A stretch of DNA of 55,856 bases from Oxalobacteraceae bacterium (GCA_003537575.1 DPRS01000053.1:1-55856); one strand, 5' to 3'; shown: positions 41,542 to 50,138, numbered from the stretch's first letter. Program-made: numbers and translations. The notes: generated from the letters alone by a model not told the origin.

Positions 41542-41862
41542 TCAGGCTTTCTTTTCCTTGAATTCCTTGAGCTGGCCATAGCCCGTCGGGGAAGTCTTGG
41601 ACGCGGTTTTTTCGCAAGTACCGGACGGAACCATCGACCAGGCGTTGCCTTGATAGTCGATCTTCGAAGTGCCGGCGCACGTGGTGCCAGCGCCCGCCTT
41701 GCAGTCATTCTTGCCTTTCAGAGCAACGCCGTAGCATTTTTCCGTGGCGTCCGCCTTGTCGGCGGCGGCAATCGAAGGTGCGGCGCTGACGGTCAGGGCG
41801 GCGCCGATTGCCATGGCAAGTGCCGCAGCGGTGGTCTTTTGCATCTTGGTAGTGCTGGTCAT
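41542..41862 (-). CDS. bufA1: DUF2282 bufferin precursor peptide
   Basis: A 106-residue DUF2282 protein. A signal peptide (to about residue 33) is followed by the Cys-bearing core: EKCYGVALKGKNDCKAGAGTTCAG, then PSGTCEK. Its four cysteines are the expected sites of modification by the DUF692 enzyme; the mature bufferin chelates copper and protects the periplasm. It is the first gene of the operon. An in-frame ATG at 41844 is an alternative start. A candidate ECF promoter lies about 115 bases upstream. Confidence 0.92.
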   Translation of the reverse strand: MTSTTKMQKTTAAALAMAIGAALTVSAAPSIAAADKADATEKCYGVALKGKNDCKAGAGTTCAGTSKIDYQGNAWSMVPSGTCEKTASKTSPTGYGQLKEFKEKKA

Positions 41863-41975
41863 GCTGCTTCTCCTAAACTATAAGTGGTTAAAATTGCTCT
41901 TGGGGAGCAAGGATCACATAGGCAGGGCTCACGCGACGGCAGTGTCAAGCCACCACGGTTGCCTATTGACTGCAT

Positions 41976-42003
41976 AGTCGTAGAAGCATGGCCATTTCTT
42001 ACA
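41976..42003 (-). promoter_or_regulatory. weaker ECF-like promoter of the bufferin operon
   Basis: TGTAAG (42003-41998) followed after 17 bases by CGACT (41980-41976) on the minus strand. The spacer is one base longer than in the four arsenosugar-cluster sites and the second box is less similar, so it may be read by the same or another ECF factor. Confidence 0.4.
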
Positions 42004-42177
42004 CAGGGTCCGGAATTTAGTGGCGCAGGATTTTTTAATACTTCGAGTAAACGCGCATCGAGCCGACATTTCACGTGCACAGCAACAGCGCCATATTGAA
42101 TCTGCATATTCCCCAATAGTTGCCGCTCATCGCTAACAACACGCCTGAATTGTGGTAATCGCCAACTCCGCTGCAGG

Positions 42178-42246
42178 TGCCAGATCAGCATCGTCGCGAT
42201 TCGTATGGCGCTCAAGATCGATCCGGCCGAAGCCATTGGAGGTTGA
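42178..42246 (+). pseudogene. 3' remnant of a DevC/FtsX-like permease gene
   Basis: One plus-strand frame reads ISIVAIRMALKIDPAEAIGG and stops at TGA 42244-42246, the standard C-terminus of DevC-type ABC permeases. The stop is followed one base later by the start of a devA-like gene, the normal devC-devA junction. Everything upstream of about 42178 has no similarity, so the permease gene was cut. Confidence 0.7.
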
Positions 42247-42247
42247 G

Positions 42248-42888
42248 ATGAGCGGCAAAGGTATTCGCATTGAAGGTTTGAGAAAACGTTATCGGGAAGG
42301 CGATACTGCTGTCGATGCCCTGAAAGGGGTGGATATGCAAGTGGCACCCGATGAGATGGTGGGGCTGATCGGCCCCTCAGGCTCTGGCAAAAGCACACTG
42401 TTCAAATGCCTGGGTGCGGTAATTGATCCGACCGCTAGTCGCATGACGCTGGGCAATGAAGTGATCTACGACGATGGCTGGAAAGTCCGTGATCTGCGCG
42501 CCCTGAGGCGCGACAGGATTGGCTTTGTTTTCCAGGCGCCTTACCTGATTCCGTTTCTCGATGTCACTGACAACGTGGCGTTGCTGCCGATGCTGGCAGG
42601 CGTCGCAAATGAAGAGTCGCGCGCGGTGGTGAGCAGCAACGCGTCGCCATCGCACGTGGATTGGTCAATCGACCGCCTGTGATCCTGGCGGACGAACCCA
42701 CCGCGCCACTTGACAGTGAGCGCACCATGGCAGTGATACGCATCCTCAACGACATGGCAAGAAAGTTCGAAACCGCCATCATCGTCGTCACTCATGACGA
42801 AAAAATCATCCCGACTTTCAAGCGCATCTATCACATCCGAGATGGCATGCCCCATGAGGAAGCCGGTGAAGGGCGGGGATTCGGATGA
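42248..42888 (+). pseudogene. devA: broken DevA-type ABC transporter ATPase
   Basis: The first frame encodes residues 1 to about 125 of a MacB/DevA-type ATPase with Walker A GPSGSGKST and a Q-loop (VFQAPYLIPFLDV). After NEESRA the frame is lost. Coding resumes in another frame at about 42628 with GEQQRVAIARGLVNRPPVILADEPTAPLDSE, that is, the end of the signature motif and Walker B, then VTHDEKI. Roughly 20 residues including the start of the LSGG signature are missing. A deletion plus frameshift inactivates it, and the partner devB gene is absent. Confidence 0.85.
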
Positions 42889-42948
42889 GAAAACGATTGA
42901 GTTCCAGGATGTTTTATGGCTGGAGCGATTGCCGCAGGTCTGGGATCA

Positions 42949-42990
42949 GGATGCAGCATCAAATGCAGAAACTAGGCTGAAGCAGTCATG
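42949..42990. repeat. 40-bp repeat at the chrA 3' end, copy 2
   Basis: AGGATGCAGCATCAAATGCA and the following bases match 1379-1418 with few differences. The repeat covers the chrA stop codon, so the last codons of chrA lie in a segment shared with the sigZ downstream region. Confidence 0.5.
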
Positions 42991-44186
42991 CTATTCAACA
43001 GCCATCCCGCCGCGCCGCAGGCGACCACGACCAGCCAGGGCGGCAGTTTCCAGAACATTAAGGCGACGAGAGCCAGCAGCGCGAGCCCGAAGTCTTGAGG
43101 CTGATGGATAGCGCTCGTCCATACTGGCTGATAGAGCGCAGCCAGCAGCAGGCCAACCACCGCGGCGTTAACTCCAGCCAAGGCTGCTTGTATTCGTGCG
43201 TTACTGCGCAATTGCTCCCAAAATGGCAGCGCCCCGGCGATCAACAAGAAAGTCGGCGCAAAGATCGCCAGCAGGCATAGCATGCCACCGACCCAGCCGG
43301 AAGGCGCAGTGCGCATCGACGCCCCAAGAAACGAAGCGAACGTGAACAGGGGACCGGGTACGGCTTGCGCGGCCCCATATCCGGCAAGGAAGTCCTCGTT
43401 GCTGACCCAACCGGGAGGCACGACCTCCGCTTGCAACAGCGGCAGCACCACGTGACCGCCACCGAATACCAGCGAACCGGCACGGAAGAAAGCATCCGCC
43501 ATTGCCATCGCCTGACCCGGCAGCAGTTGAGCCAGGATCGGCAAGCCAGCCAGCAAGGCGAAGAATATCGACAGCCAGATCGCGCCGGCTCGGCGGCTGA
43601 CCGTGATCGGTAGCGGATCGTGCACGATGGCCTGGGTAGTCTTGAACAGCAGCAGGCCCGCGATGCCGGCAGCGAAAATTACGCCGACTTGTCCCCAGGC
43701 GGACGGCATCAGGAGGACGACGCAGGCGGCAAGCGCCATGATGGTGATGCGCAGCGCGTCCGGACAGAGGTTTTTTCCCATCCCCCACACCGCCTGCGCT
43801 ACCACGGCGACCGCCACCACTTTTAAACCGTGCAACGCGCCGGGCGCGATGGCGTCGCCATAACTTGACATGCCCAGCGCGAACAAGATCAATGCGATCG
43901 CCGATGGCAATGTAAAGCCCGCCCAAGCGGCCAGCGCGCCGGCGTAACCCGAGCGTGACAGGCCCAGCGCCATGCCGACCTGGCTGCTTGCCGGCCCCGG
44001 CAAGAACTGACAGAGCGCCACCAGGTCGGCATAGCTGCGTTCGGTCAGCCAGTGCCTGCGTGTCACGAACTCGTCGCGGAAATAGCCCAGGTGCGCGATA
44101 GGGCCGCCGAAGGAGGTCAGCCCAAGGCGCAGAAAGATGAGAAAGACCGACCACGCGCTGCGGTCGTCAGGATGAGTGCTGGTCAT
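42972..44186 (-). CDS. chrA: chromate efflux transporter
   Basis: A 404-residue CHR-family transporter made of two similar halves. Signatures include FLRLGLTSFGGPIAHLGYFRDEFV and LCQFLPGPASSQVGMALG in the first half, and FFRAGSLVFGGGHVVLPLLQAEVV and GYGAAQAVPGPLFTFASFLG in the second. About ten to twelve helices are predicted. It exports chromate across the inner membrane. No chrB-type regulator is next to it. Flanking bases resemble the 3' region of the sigZ-like gene, suggesting that it was inserted there. Confidence 0.93.
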   Translation of the reverse strand: MTSTHPDDRSAWSVFLIFLRLGLTSFGGPIAHLGYFRDEFVTRRHWLTERSYADLVALCQFLPGPASSQVGMALGLSRSGYAGALAAWAGFTLPSAIALILFALGMSSYGDAIAPGALHGLKVVAVAVVAQAVWGMGKNLCPDALRITIMALAACVVLLMPSAWGQVGVIFAAGIAGLLLFKTTQAIVHDPLPITVSRRAGAIWLSIFFALLAGLPILAQLLPGQAMAMADAFFRAGSLVFGGGHVVLPLLQAEVVPPGWVSNEDFLAGYGAAQAVPGPLFTFASFLGASMRTAPSGWVGGMLCLLAIFAPTFLLIAGALPFWEQLRSNARIQAALAGVNAAVVGLLLAALYQPVWTSAIHQPQDFGLALLALVALMFWKLPPWLVVVACGAAGWLLNSMTASA

Positions 44187-44354
44187 GCCTGGCCGTTCTG
44201 AATTTGTAAAAGCTCAGATCATAAACCAGTCCGTCATTGATTTTCACTAACGTGAGCCAGATGAGCGTCCGCAACGGAAAGCGATTGCGGAGCAGGTCGG
44301 CAGAACCGCATGGAATGGCTGCGGAGGTGCCTGTACTTCTGATGCATAAGGCGC

Positions 44355-44440
44355 TTAATCCATATTTGACCCGGCATGCTCCGTGCGGGGAACGTGGCAG
44401 CAGACATGACCTTGAAGACAAAAGATCTTTGACTTATCCC
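44355..44440 (-). pseudogene. possible sigZ C-terminal remnant
   Basis: The minus strand reads HVCCHVPRTEHAGSNMD before TAA 44357-44355. CCHVPR matches the tail of the SigZ-like protein at 1416-1961, and 17 bases (GGAACGTGGCAGCAGAC on the plus strand, 44389-44405) are identical to 1432-1448. No more of the gene is present upstream. Confidence 0.4.
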
Positions 44441-44488
44441 ATTCCTTGATTTTACATAATATAAATTATGCGAAAAGTGCATGTGGGA

Positions 44489-46089
44489 GCAAAGTTGTAA
44501 TGTCCGGTTTTAGCAAAGTTCAAATGTCCGTTTTTCCGCAGGATAACCCAATTACCAATGGGTTTGGAGGCGGCCATGGGCAGGACCGGAGCAATTACGA
44601 TGACGACGCACGAACTGGATCGCCTGCAAATTATTCAATTAGTTTTGGATGGAAATCTCAAGCCTGCTAGCGCAGCAAAGCGCCTTGGACTCACCGACCG
44701 GCAAGTAAGGCGACTTGTACAACGGGTGCGTCAGGAAGGACCAACAGGTGTTGTGTCAAAGCGCGTTGGCCAGCCCAGCAATAACCGGACACCAACCGAC
44801 CTCACGCATCTGGCTCTGAGTATTATTCGTGACCGCTATGCTGATTTTGGACCCACGCTAGCGTGTGAGAAACTGCGTGAATTGCATAGCCTGCAGCTCT
44901 CTAAGGAAACCATTCGCCAGCTCATGCTGGATGCCGGTTTATGGATTCCACGGCGGCTACGCTCCCCAACGATTTACCAGCCAAGGAACCGTCGCCACTG
45001 CATCGGTGAGCTGATTCAGATTGATGGCAGCGACCATGCCTGGTTTGAGGACCGGGCACCCGCCTGTACGCTCCTGGTATTCATTGACGACGCCACCAGC
45101 CGGTTGATGCACCTGCACTTTACGGTCTCGGAATCGACCTTCAGCTATTTTGAAGCCACGCGCCGGTATATCGAGCAGCATGGGAAACCCCAAGCCTTTT
45201 ACAGCGACCAGTACAGCGTCTTTCGGGTCAATAACAAGCATGCCACTGCCGGCGATGGTCATACCCAGTTTGGCCGGGCGCTGCATGAACTCAACATCGA
45301 GAGCATCTGCGCCAACAGCAGCCAGGCGAAAGGGCGCGTGGAGCGGGCGAACCTGACGCTTCAAGACCGGCTAGTCAAGGAGCTGCGACTGCAGGGTATT
45401 TCCACCATGGCCGAGGCGAATACGTATGCGCCCTCTTTCATTGCCGACTTCAACCGGCGCTTTGCCAAGCCGCCAAGGAATGACTGGGATGCACACCGCC
45501 CCCTGCGGGAAGACGAGGATCTTGAGTTAATTTTCACGTTCCGCGAGAAGCGCAAGGTCTCCCACGTGCTGACGCTCCAGTATGACAAAACCATTTACAT
45601 GCTGGCCGACACAAAGGAGCACCGCAAGCTGATTGGCAAGTACATCGACGTGTATGAGTACCCGGAGGGCCGGATAGAGTTGCGCAATGATGCTACTGCT
45701 CTTCCCTACGCCACCTATGACCGCCTGCCGGAAGTCAACCAGGGCGCGATCGTTGAGAACAAGCGGCTCGGCCATGTACTGCAAGTGGCGCAACTCATGC
45801 AGGAGCAACGGGACAATCGGCGCAGCAGTTCGGTGCCCTCAAGGACGCATCGGGGCATGGCGCCGGCCAAAGTGAAGGCTGTAGCCGGTAAGAAAGGGCA
45901 GCGGCAACTGGACGAAGCTGACCTTGCCCAAGCGATGTTACGGGCAAAGGCCATTGCGTGATGCTGCCGGCGGTGCTTCAGCCAGAAATTCCGCTGTCGC
46001 GGCTGCAATGTTTAGAAACCCTTTTAAAAAAAGCAACCCGAAAAACCGGACATTTCAACTTGGCTGACGGGTGGACATTTGAACTTGGC
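44489..46089. mobile_element. ISNCY-like insertion sequence
   Basis: About 1.6 kb containing one transposase. Each end carries two copies of AAGTT-NN-AATGTCC pointing inward: left at 44491-44506 and about 44517-44530, right at 46047-46063 and 46072-46088. Outer edges are estimated from these repeats, and no target duplication could be confirmed. Confidence 0.75.
44558..45961 (+). CDS. ISNCY-family DDE transposase
   Basis: A 467-residue transposase. An N-terminal helix-turn-helix (LVLDGNLKPASAAKRLGLTDRQVRRLVQRV) precedes an rve-type catalytic core: IGELIQIDGSDHAWFEDRAP with the first Asp, YSDQYSVF with the second, and AKGRVERANLTLQDRLVKELR with the Glu. It appears intact. Starts at 44558, 44576 or 44600 are possible; MTTHELDR (44600) is close to the first family-like residues. 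It moves the element whose ends flank it. Confidence 0.88.
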   Translation: MGLEAAMGRTGAITMTTHELDRLQIIQLVLDGNLKPASAAKRLGLTDRQVRRLVQRVRQEGPTGVVSKRVGQPSNNRTPTDLTHLALSIIRDRYADFGPTLACEKLRELHSLQLSKETIRQLMLDAGLWIPRRLRSPTIYQPRNRRHCIGELIQIDGSDHAWFEDRAPACTLLVFIDDATSRLMHLHFTVSESTFSYFEATRRYIEQHGKPQAFYSDQYSVFRVNNKHATAGDGHTQFGRALHELNIESICANSSQAKGRVERANLTLQDRLVKELRLQGISTMAEANTYAPSFIADFNRRFAKPPRNDWDAHRPLREDEDLELIFTFREKRKVSHVLTLQYDKTIYMLADTKEHRKLIGKYIDVYEYPEGRIELRNDATALPYATYDRLPEVNQGAIVENKRLGHVLQVAQLMQEQRDNRRSSSVPSRTHRGMAPAKVKAVAGKKGQRQLDEADLAQAMLRAKAIA

Positions 46090-46202
46090 ATTGACAGTGC
46101 AGACGGTAGTTTACGGGGTGTTGCGCCTTTGCATGTAATTATCGCAACGGATGTTGAATAAATGGTATCTTTATCCGTTGCCTGACTTTCCCAAACGCAG
46201 GA

Positions 46203-46481
46203 ATGATCGCTCATCTCTCAGATTCTGTAATTCCCAGAAACCTACTTGGTCCAGTTTTGCTCGATCGACGTGGACTACCGCGCTATTGGGCAGCAATATG
46301 GTCAATAGCCGCAGCTGGTCAATTAGCCAATTCAACACATCTTAAAAAGCTCCGGCACATTGGAAATTTATACGGACAGAAACTTTACTGCTATCGGGCA
46401 GGGGCTAGGGCGGCAGCAGTTGAATACGGTCTCTCGCAAGAGCTAATACCTACCCTTGCTAACAAATGGAGGCCATTTTAA
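46203..46481 (+). pseudogene. N-terminal fragment of a tyrosine recombinase-like gene
   Basis: A 92-residue frame resembles the N-terminal SAM-like domain of a group of plasmid/ICE-type integrases: LLGPVLLDRRGLPRYWAAIWS, then NSTHLKKLRHIGNLYGQKL. It stops at 46481, far before the catalytic domain. The fragment lies 114 bases downstream of the ISNCY-like element. Such N-terminal pieces are typical of integrase genes broken by rearrangement. Confidence 0.5.
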
Positions 46482-46568
46482 GACTTGAAATGACGAAAAG
46501 GAGTCATGGCAATATACAACGTAAATTGTATAAGTTGTGTTCTGATCTGACAGGATGTGTCAAATCGT

Positions 46569-46628
46569 GAATGTCTGCAACCGACCCAAAGCCGCCGGTC
46601 CCGCTTCGCAAAAGCGGACGTTAAACGT
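46569..46628. repeat. GTCCGCTT-type intergenic repeat, copy 1
   Basis: The stretch GAATGTCTGCAACCGACCCA and following bases to GCGGACGTTAAACGT has the character of a widespread intergenic repeat family. Related copies lie at 48390-48434, 50139-50184 and 51973-52004. Confidence 0.5.
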
Positions 46629-46724
46629 CAAAAGTCACCAGCGCACTGCTTAAGGCGCGTTCGATGGACTGACGAATGCGGCAGGAGCGAAATCTAAGGT
46701 GTATTAGGCGAAGCGGCAGTTATT

Positions 46725-46877
46725 TCAAACGGGCACCGGGTACCTAGCAATGATTACGCATGTTCCTTCGACTGCCAGCACGGAAAAGATTTCCCATCCC
46801 TTTGCGGACGCCATTTCTAGTTGCTTCTCTAGTTGGTCTAGTTGTGTAACCGTGACAACATTCCAGTTGTATTTCAT
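46725..46877 (-). CDS. DUF4177-like mini-protein
   Basis: A 50-residue protein on the minus strand: MKYNWNVVTV at the start, QLEKQLEMASAKGWEIFSVL in the middle, and VIIARYPVPV at the end. The W-E-V-x(n)-GWE-IFSV pattern fits DUF4177, a small alpha/beta fold. AAGGAAAGAGCC provides a clear ribosome-binding site. It lies in accessory DNA between a recombinase fragment and an orphan gene. Function unknown. Confidence 0.65.
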   Translation of the reverse strand: MKYNWNVVTVTQLDQLEKQLEMASAKGWEIFSVLAVEGTCVIIARYPVPV

Positions 46878-46953
46878 GGCTCTTTCCTTCTCTAAATGTG
46901 CACGGCTGTAATCGTCGTTAACATCGCTCTAAGAACTTGTAGGTCGTACACCT

Positions 46954-47463
46954 CTACGCTTTATAAGTACTATCCGTAACGAAGGCGTCAAGCTCGCGCA
47001 GGTAAGTTTGCACGTCATAGAGTCTAAAGTAGCTCCACTCTTTCCTCGGTTCTCGTTCCGCAACACGAAGGATTCGCGACTCACTGATTACTGATATGAA
47101 TGGGCCATCTTTAGCTAGTGGATGCGTGCTGCTCAGATTGATTGTGCCGTCTGAATTGATATGAACTTGGAACCTACTCCAATCTTCATCTTCTACTCGG
47201 GGAAAGAGCGGCCAGCCAACACCGATAGCACTTAGGAAGCTTCGATGGCGGAGAGAATAGAGCTTCACAATGCCGGAGCCGACATCCACAAACTGGAACA
47301 GAGAATATATATCCACACGGTCCCCGCGTGCGTGAAGCGCAGACCTGCTGCTGTCATACGTGCGGACGAACTTTCCGTTTCCATCGCATTCGATGATAAA
47401 CGGTTGAATTGTTAGGTCCTTGTGAGTATAGATTTCATTAGACTGCAATAAAGGCTCAAACAT
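46954..47463 (-). CDS. hypothetical protein in accessory island
   Basis: A 169-residue acidic, aromatic protein, all strands by eye: PFIIECDGNGKFVRTYDSS, YSLFQFVDVGSGIVKLYSLRHRSF, GTINLSSTHPLAKDGPFISVI. The pattern of repeated short strands resembles a beta-trefoil or fascin-like fold. An AAGGACC box lies before the ATG. I do not recognise the family. Codon use is AT-richer than the flanking chromosomal genes. Confidence 0.6.
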   Translation of the reverse strand: MFEPLLQSNEIYTHKDLTIQPFIIECDGNGKFVRTYDSSRSALHARGDRVDIYSLFQFVDVGSGIVKLYSLRHRSFLSAIGVGWPLFPRVEDEDWSRFQVHINSDGTINLSSTHPLAKDGPFISVISESRILRVAEREPRKEWSYFRLYDVQTYLRELDAFVTDSTYKA

Positions 47464-47710
47464 TGCTGGTCCTTTCTGATTGAAAAGTTACTCCGCGAGA
47501 TCTGCTTGTGCTCTCTCAACTTGTTAAGAATTGCAAATTACCTGTTCAACATGCGTGATTGCCGCTTAATACATAGACTAAGACTAGCGCTGAACTCAAT
47601 GTCAGCGCCGACCTTTCACTCTTCGCCGGAATTTAAAACTGAGGTTTAACCAAAACGCGAAACCACTCATTGACCTTGCTCAAGTCAACTAATGGCTTCT
47701 TTTGGCCGGA

Positions 47711-47735
47711 AGGCGACGTGGTCAAAACGTCGCCT
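47711..47735. repeat. inverted repeat near the integrase gene
   Basis: AGGCGACGT (47711-47719) and ACGTCGCCT (47727-47735) form a 9-bp stem with a 7-base loop, followed by TTCT on the plus strand. It ends 8 bases from the integrase stop. It may terminate transcription or be part of an attachment site. Confidence 0.4.
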
Positions 47736-47742
47736 TTCTGGA

Positions 47743-48357
47743 TCAAACCTCTGTTTGCTCAGCTATTTCTAGAGCGTCATCTACTTCGATGCCAAGATAA
47801 CGAACGGTGCTTTCCAGCTTTGTATGGCCTAGCAGGAGTTGAACTGCCCGCAGGTTTTTGGTTCGTCGATAAATCAAGGTGGTCTTTGTTCTCCGCATAG
47901 AATGGGTTCCGTATGCGGCTGAATCCAGCCCGATTGAAACCACCCAGCTTTCGACAATACGGGCGTACTGCCGGGTTGATAGATGGGGCGACGTTGACAC
48001 ACGGCTTGGGAATAGAAACTTGGCGCCGGTGAGTCTGGCCGTCTTGATCCAGTCTGAAAGAGATGCCCGGGTTTGATTAGTAATCTCGAACTGTACTGGC
48101 CGCCTCGTTTTGCGCTGCATGACCATGGCTCTTGGCAGAATGCTACTTCCCTGAGCAATGTCGCCCACTCGTAGGCCAACCAGGTCACACCCGCGAAGCT
48201 TGCTGTCAATAGCGAGGTTGAATAGCGCAAGATCTCGTATTCGTTCAGCCAATTGCAAACGGATCCGTATGGCCCAGATCTCTTTGAGCTTGAGCGGAGC
48301 CTTTTGTCCGACCAGTCTACCTTTGTTCCACGGTTGTTTTTGCTTTGACTCTTTCAT
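47743..48357 (-). CDS. tyrosine recombinase/integrase (catalytic domain)
   Basis: A 204-residue tyrosine recombinase. It has the catalytic Arg in LRGCDLVGLRVGDIA, HSMRRTKTT (H-x-x-R), a later His in LLGHTKLESTVRYLG and the nucleophilic Tyr in that same segment. The N-terminal core-binding domain is very short, so this is a compact integrase of the phage type without an SAM-like domain. Its partner sites are unknown. It is one of two recombinase traces in the island. Confidence 0.88.
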   Translation of the reverse strand: MKESKQKQPWNKGRLVGQKAPLKLKEIWAIRIRLQLAERIRDLALFNLAIDSKLRGCDLVGLRVGDIAQGSSILPRAMVMQRKTRRPVQFEITNQTRASLSDWIKTARLTGAKFLFPSRVSTSPHLSTRQYARIVESWVVSIGLDSAAYGTHSMRRTKTTLIYRRTKNLRAVQLLLGHTKLESTVRYLGIEVDDALEIAEQTEV

Positions 48358-48389
48358 GAGTTCCTCCCTGAAGTAATGAAAGGAATCCC

Positions 48390-48434
48390 ATTTTGCGCTT
48401 CTCCAAGGTCAGCTATCGGCCACAACCGGACGTT
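48390..48434. repeat. GTCCGCTT-type intergenic repeat, copy 2 (diverged)
   Basis: CCAAGGTCAGCTATCGGCCA followed by CAACCGGACGTTT has the spacing of the repeat family found at 46569, 50139 and 51973. Identity is modest. It lies between the integrase and the HNH-like gene. Confidence 0.35.
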
Positions 48435-48457
48435 TCTCCCCTTCTTCCGTCTGACGT

Positions 48458-49996
48458 CTATATCAGGTCGGTCCGAATCAAGATGTTTTCGAAGGCCAGC
48501 GCACCTCGGCGAAACCGGAACACGATTCCGGTCCGTCGGCTTGTCATGACAAGCGGTTCGGTGCGCCATCTGAGAGGATCTGTTCGGTTGATTAAACAGG
48601 CGGCGATCAACGCATCGTAGGCATACCAGACGAGGTCGCGGTCGATGTATTCGGCAAAAAACAGGCCATTGAAATTGAAGTCAGTCGGTGGCGAGCCAAC
48701 GCTGCCCCAGTATTCTGCCCACCTAGTGGCGACGTCCAAGGCGGCGGTTACCTTGTCGCAGTCGCGTTCGAGCTCTACGAGCTCGGATTCACTGATAACA
48801 AGGTCGGGCTCGAACGGTTGGGCGTACAGAGAGGTGTGGTCTTCTAGCCCATGTTCGTACCGAAGGAGGCTAACGAACGCCAGCGGCTTCCACCCTGCAG
48901 CAATTTTGGCAAGCAGGTCGCGATAGTTACCGAATTCGATCCGCCCCACCGGATAGCGTAGGTAAGGAATGGATAGTGGTTGTTTCCTGAGAACGTTGTC
49001 GAGGCGGCAGACGCTCGATTTAAGCTCGACCCGGAAAGTCCAGATGAAGGCACTGACTGGATCAAAGGTACTTCTCACTGAAAGGCACACCTCCTCGCCG
49101 CCCTCTACCGAATAGCGTAGGCTGCCAACGAGCGTGGCCATTTGCCAGACTCCGCCATCGTACCAGGTGCCTGTGACCGGATCGGCCGCCGTGAGCAACA
49201 CCGCGCCATCCACGATAAAGGCATGGCTGCCAGAAGGATCGGGCCAGCGCAGATCGCCCAAGGCCGTGATGATATCTATGGCGCGTGCTCGTTCACGAGC
49301 GAACCGAATGGTCCGCTCAGGCGTGTCATTCATCCCAAGCAGGAATGTGCCGGCAGTTTGTGCTACTGGGCGTACCAATGCCGCCGCCGCCGCGGCAGCG
49401 GGCTTAACGGCAAATTGGGCAGGCAGCTTGGATTGAAGCGTTGTGTTGTAAAGTTCGATCACTGCCAATCGTTGGATGGCTGTCGACTTGAACGCCTTAA
49501 TCATGACGCCTGGGTCGACGTCCGGGATCTGTGTTACGGACGTCGCGGCAACGTGCTCCCAGACACACTCGTTCCACGCCTCCAGGCCCACAACCTTTAC
49601 GTAGAACGCGACATTGTCGTCACTTCGCTCTAATTTGTGCGCTAGTTCCCGCACTGCTTTCATGCGCAGCAGATCCTCGGCCGGGTACTCGTCTTGGAAG
49701 TCGTCGACTTCGCGGCCGTGCAAGGAGCACATCCACAAGCCGTTTGACGCACTGCGCACCTGCTCTGGGGTAAGCCCGCCGCGGCCTCGCGGGCCTTGCT
49801 GGGCGGCAGAGTAGACGTGGGCGGCCACGCCAACCCCACGCTCGCAGTCATCGCCGTGCTTGCGTGAGACGCCTGACGTCAGCCTTAGACAGGTCCGAAA
49901 GCAGCAGCGCTGGCCGGCCGCCGCGTGGAGAAGTTGTCTAGTTACCAATCCAAAGTCGATGCGGCGCTTGCCGGGTGCAATTTGCGTGTGTGCCAT
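48458..49996 (-). CDS. HNH-like N-terminal domain protein, possible defence effector
   Basis: A 512-residue protein I do not recognise as a whole. The N-terminal ~110 residues have the layout of an HNH-type zinc nuclease domain: GQRCCFRTC, GVGVAAHVYSAAQQGPRG, NGLWMCSLHGREVDDF, then EYPAEDLLRMK. This order (C-x4-C, A-H-V/I-x-x-A, N-G-x-W-x-C-x-x-H) occurs in many nuclease-linked defence and mobile-element proteins. The remaining 400 residues lack recognisable motifs. Starts at 49996 or 50029 are possible. It lies in accessory DNA between a recombinase gene and a repeat. Confidence 0.6.
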   Translation of the reverse strand: MAHTQIAPGKRRIDFGLVTRQLLHAAAGQRCCFRTCLRLTSGVSRKHGDDCERGVGVAAHVYSAAQQGPRGRGGLTPEQVRSASNGLWMCSLHGREVDDFQDEYPAEDLLRMKAVRELAHKLERSDDNVAFYVKVVGLEAWNECVWEHVAATSVTQIPDVDPGVMIKAFKSTAIQRLAVIELYNTTLQSKLPAQFAVKPAAAAAAALVRPVAQTAGTFLLGMNDTPERTIRFARERARAIDIITALGDLRWPDPSGSHAFIVDGAVLLTAADPVTGTWYDGGVWQMATLVGSLRYSVEGGEEVCLSVRSTFDPVSAFIWTFRVELKSSVCRLDNVLRKQPLSIPYLRYPVGRIEFGNYRDLLAKIAAGWKPLAFVSLLRYEHGLEDHTSLYAQPFEPDLVISESELVELERDCDKVTAALDVATRWAEYWGSVGSPPTDFNFNGLFFAEYIDRDLVWYAYDALIAACLINRTDPLRWRTEPLVMTSRRTGIVFRFRRGALAFENILIRTDLI

Positions 49997-50138
49997 TGTT
50001 GTTAAAGTGTTTCTTATCGGCACCAGCATACCGGAATTTGCGGACGCGCCAAGCGCTCGCAGGTATTTTAACTCTAAAGGTCTACCGCTCCGTTCGCGTC
50101 GTACATTGCTAAGAAGTGATTCGCTATTGAAGGACTGT

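Noticed and set aside
46496..46724. A gene in the 46496-46724 gap
   Set aside because: No frame there has a plausible start, ribosome-binding site and protein-like composition; only the repeat at 46569-46628 was supported.
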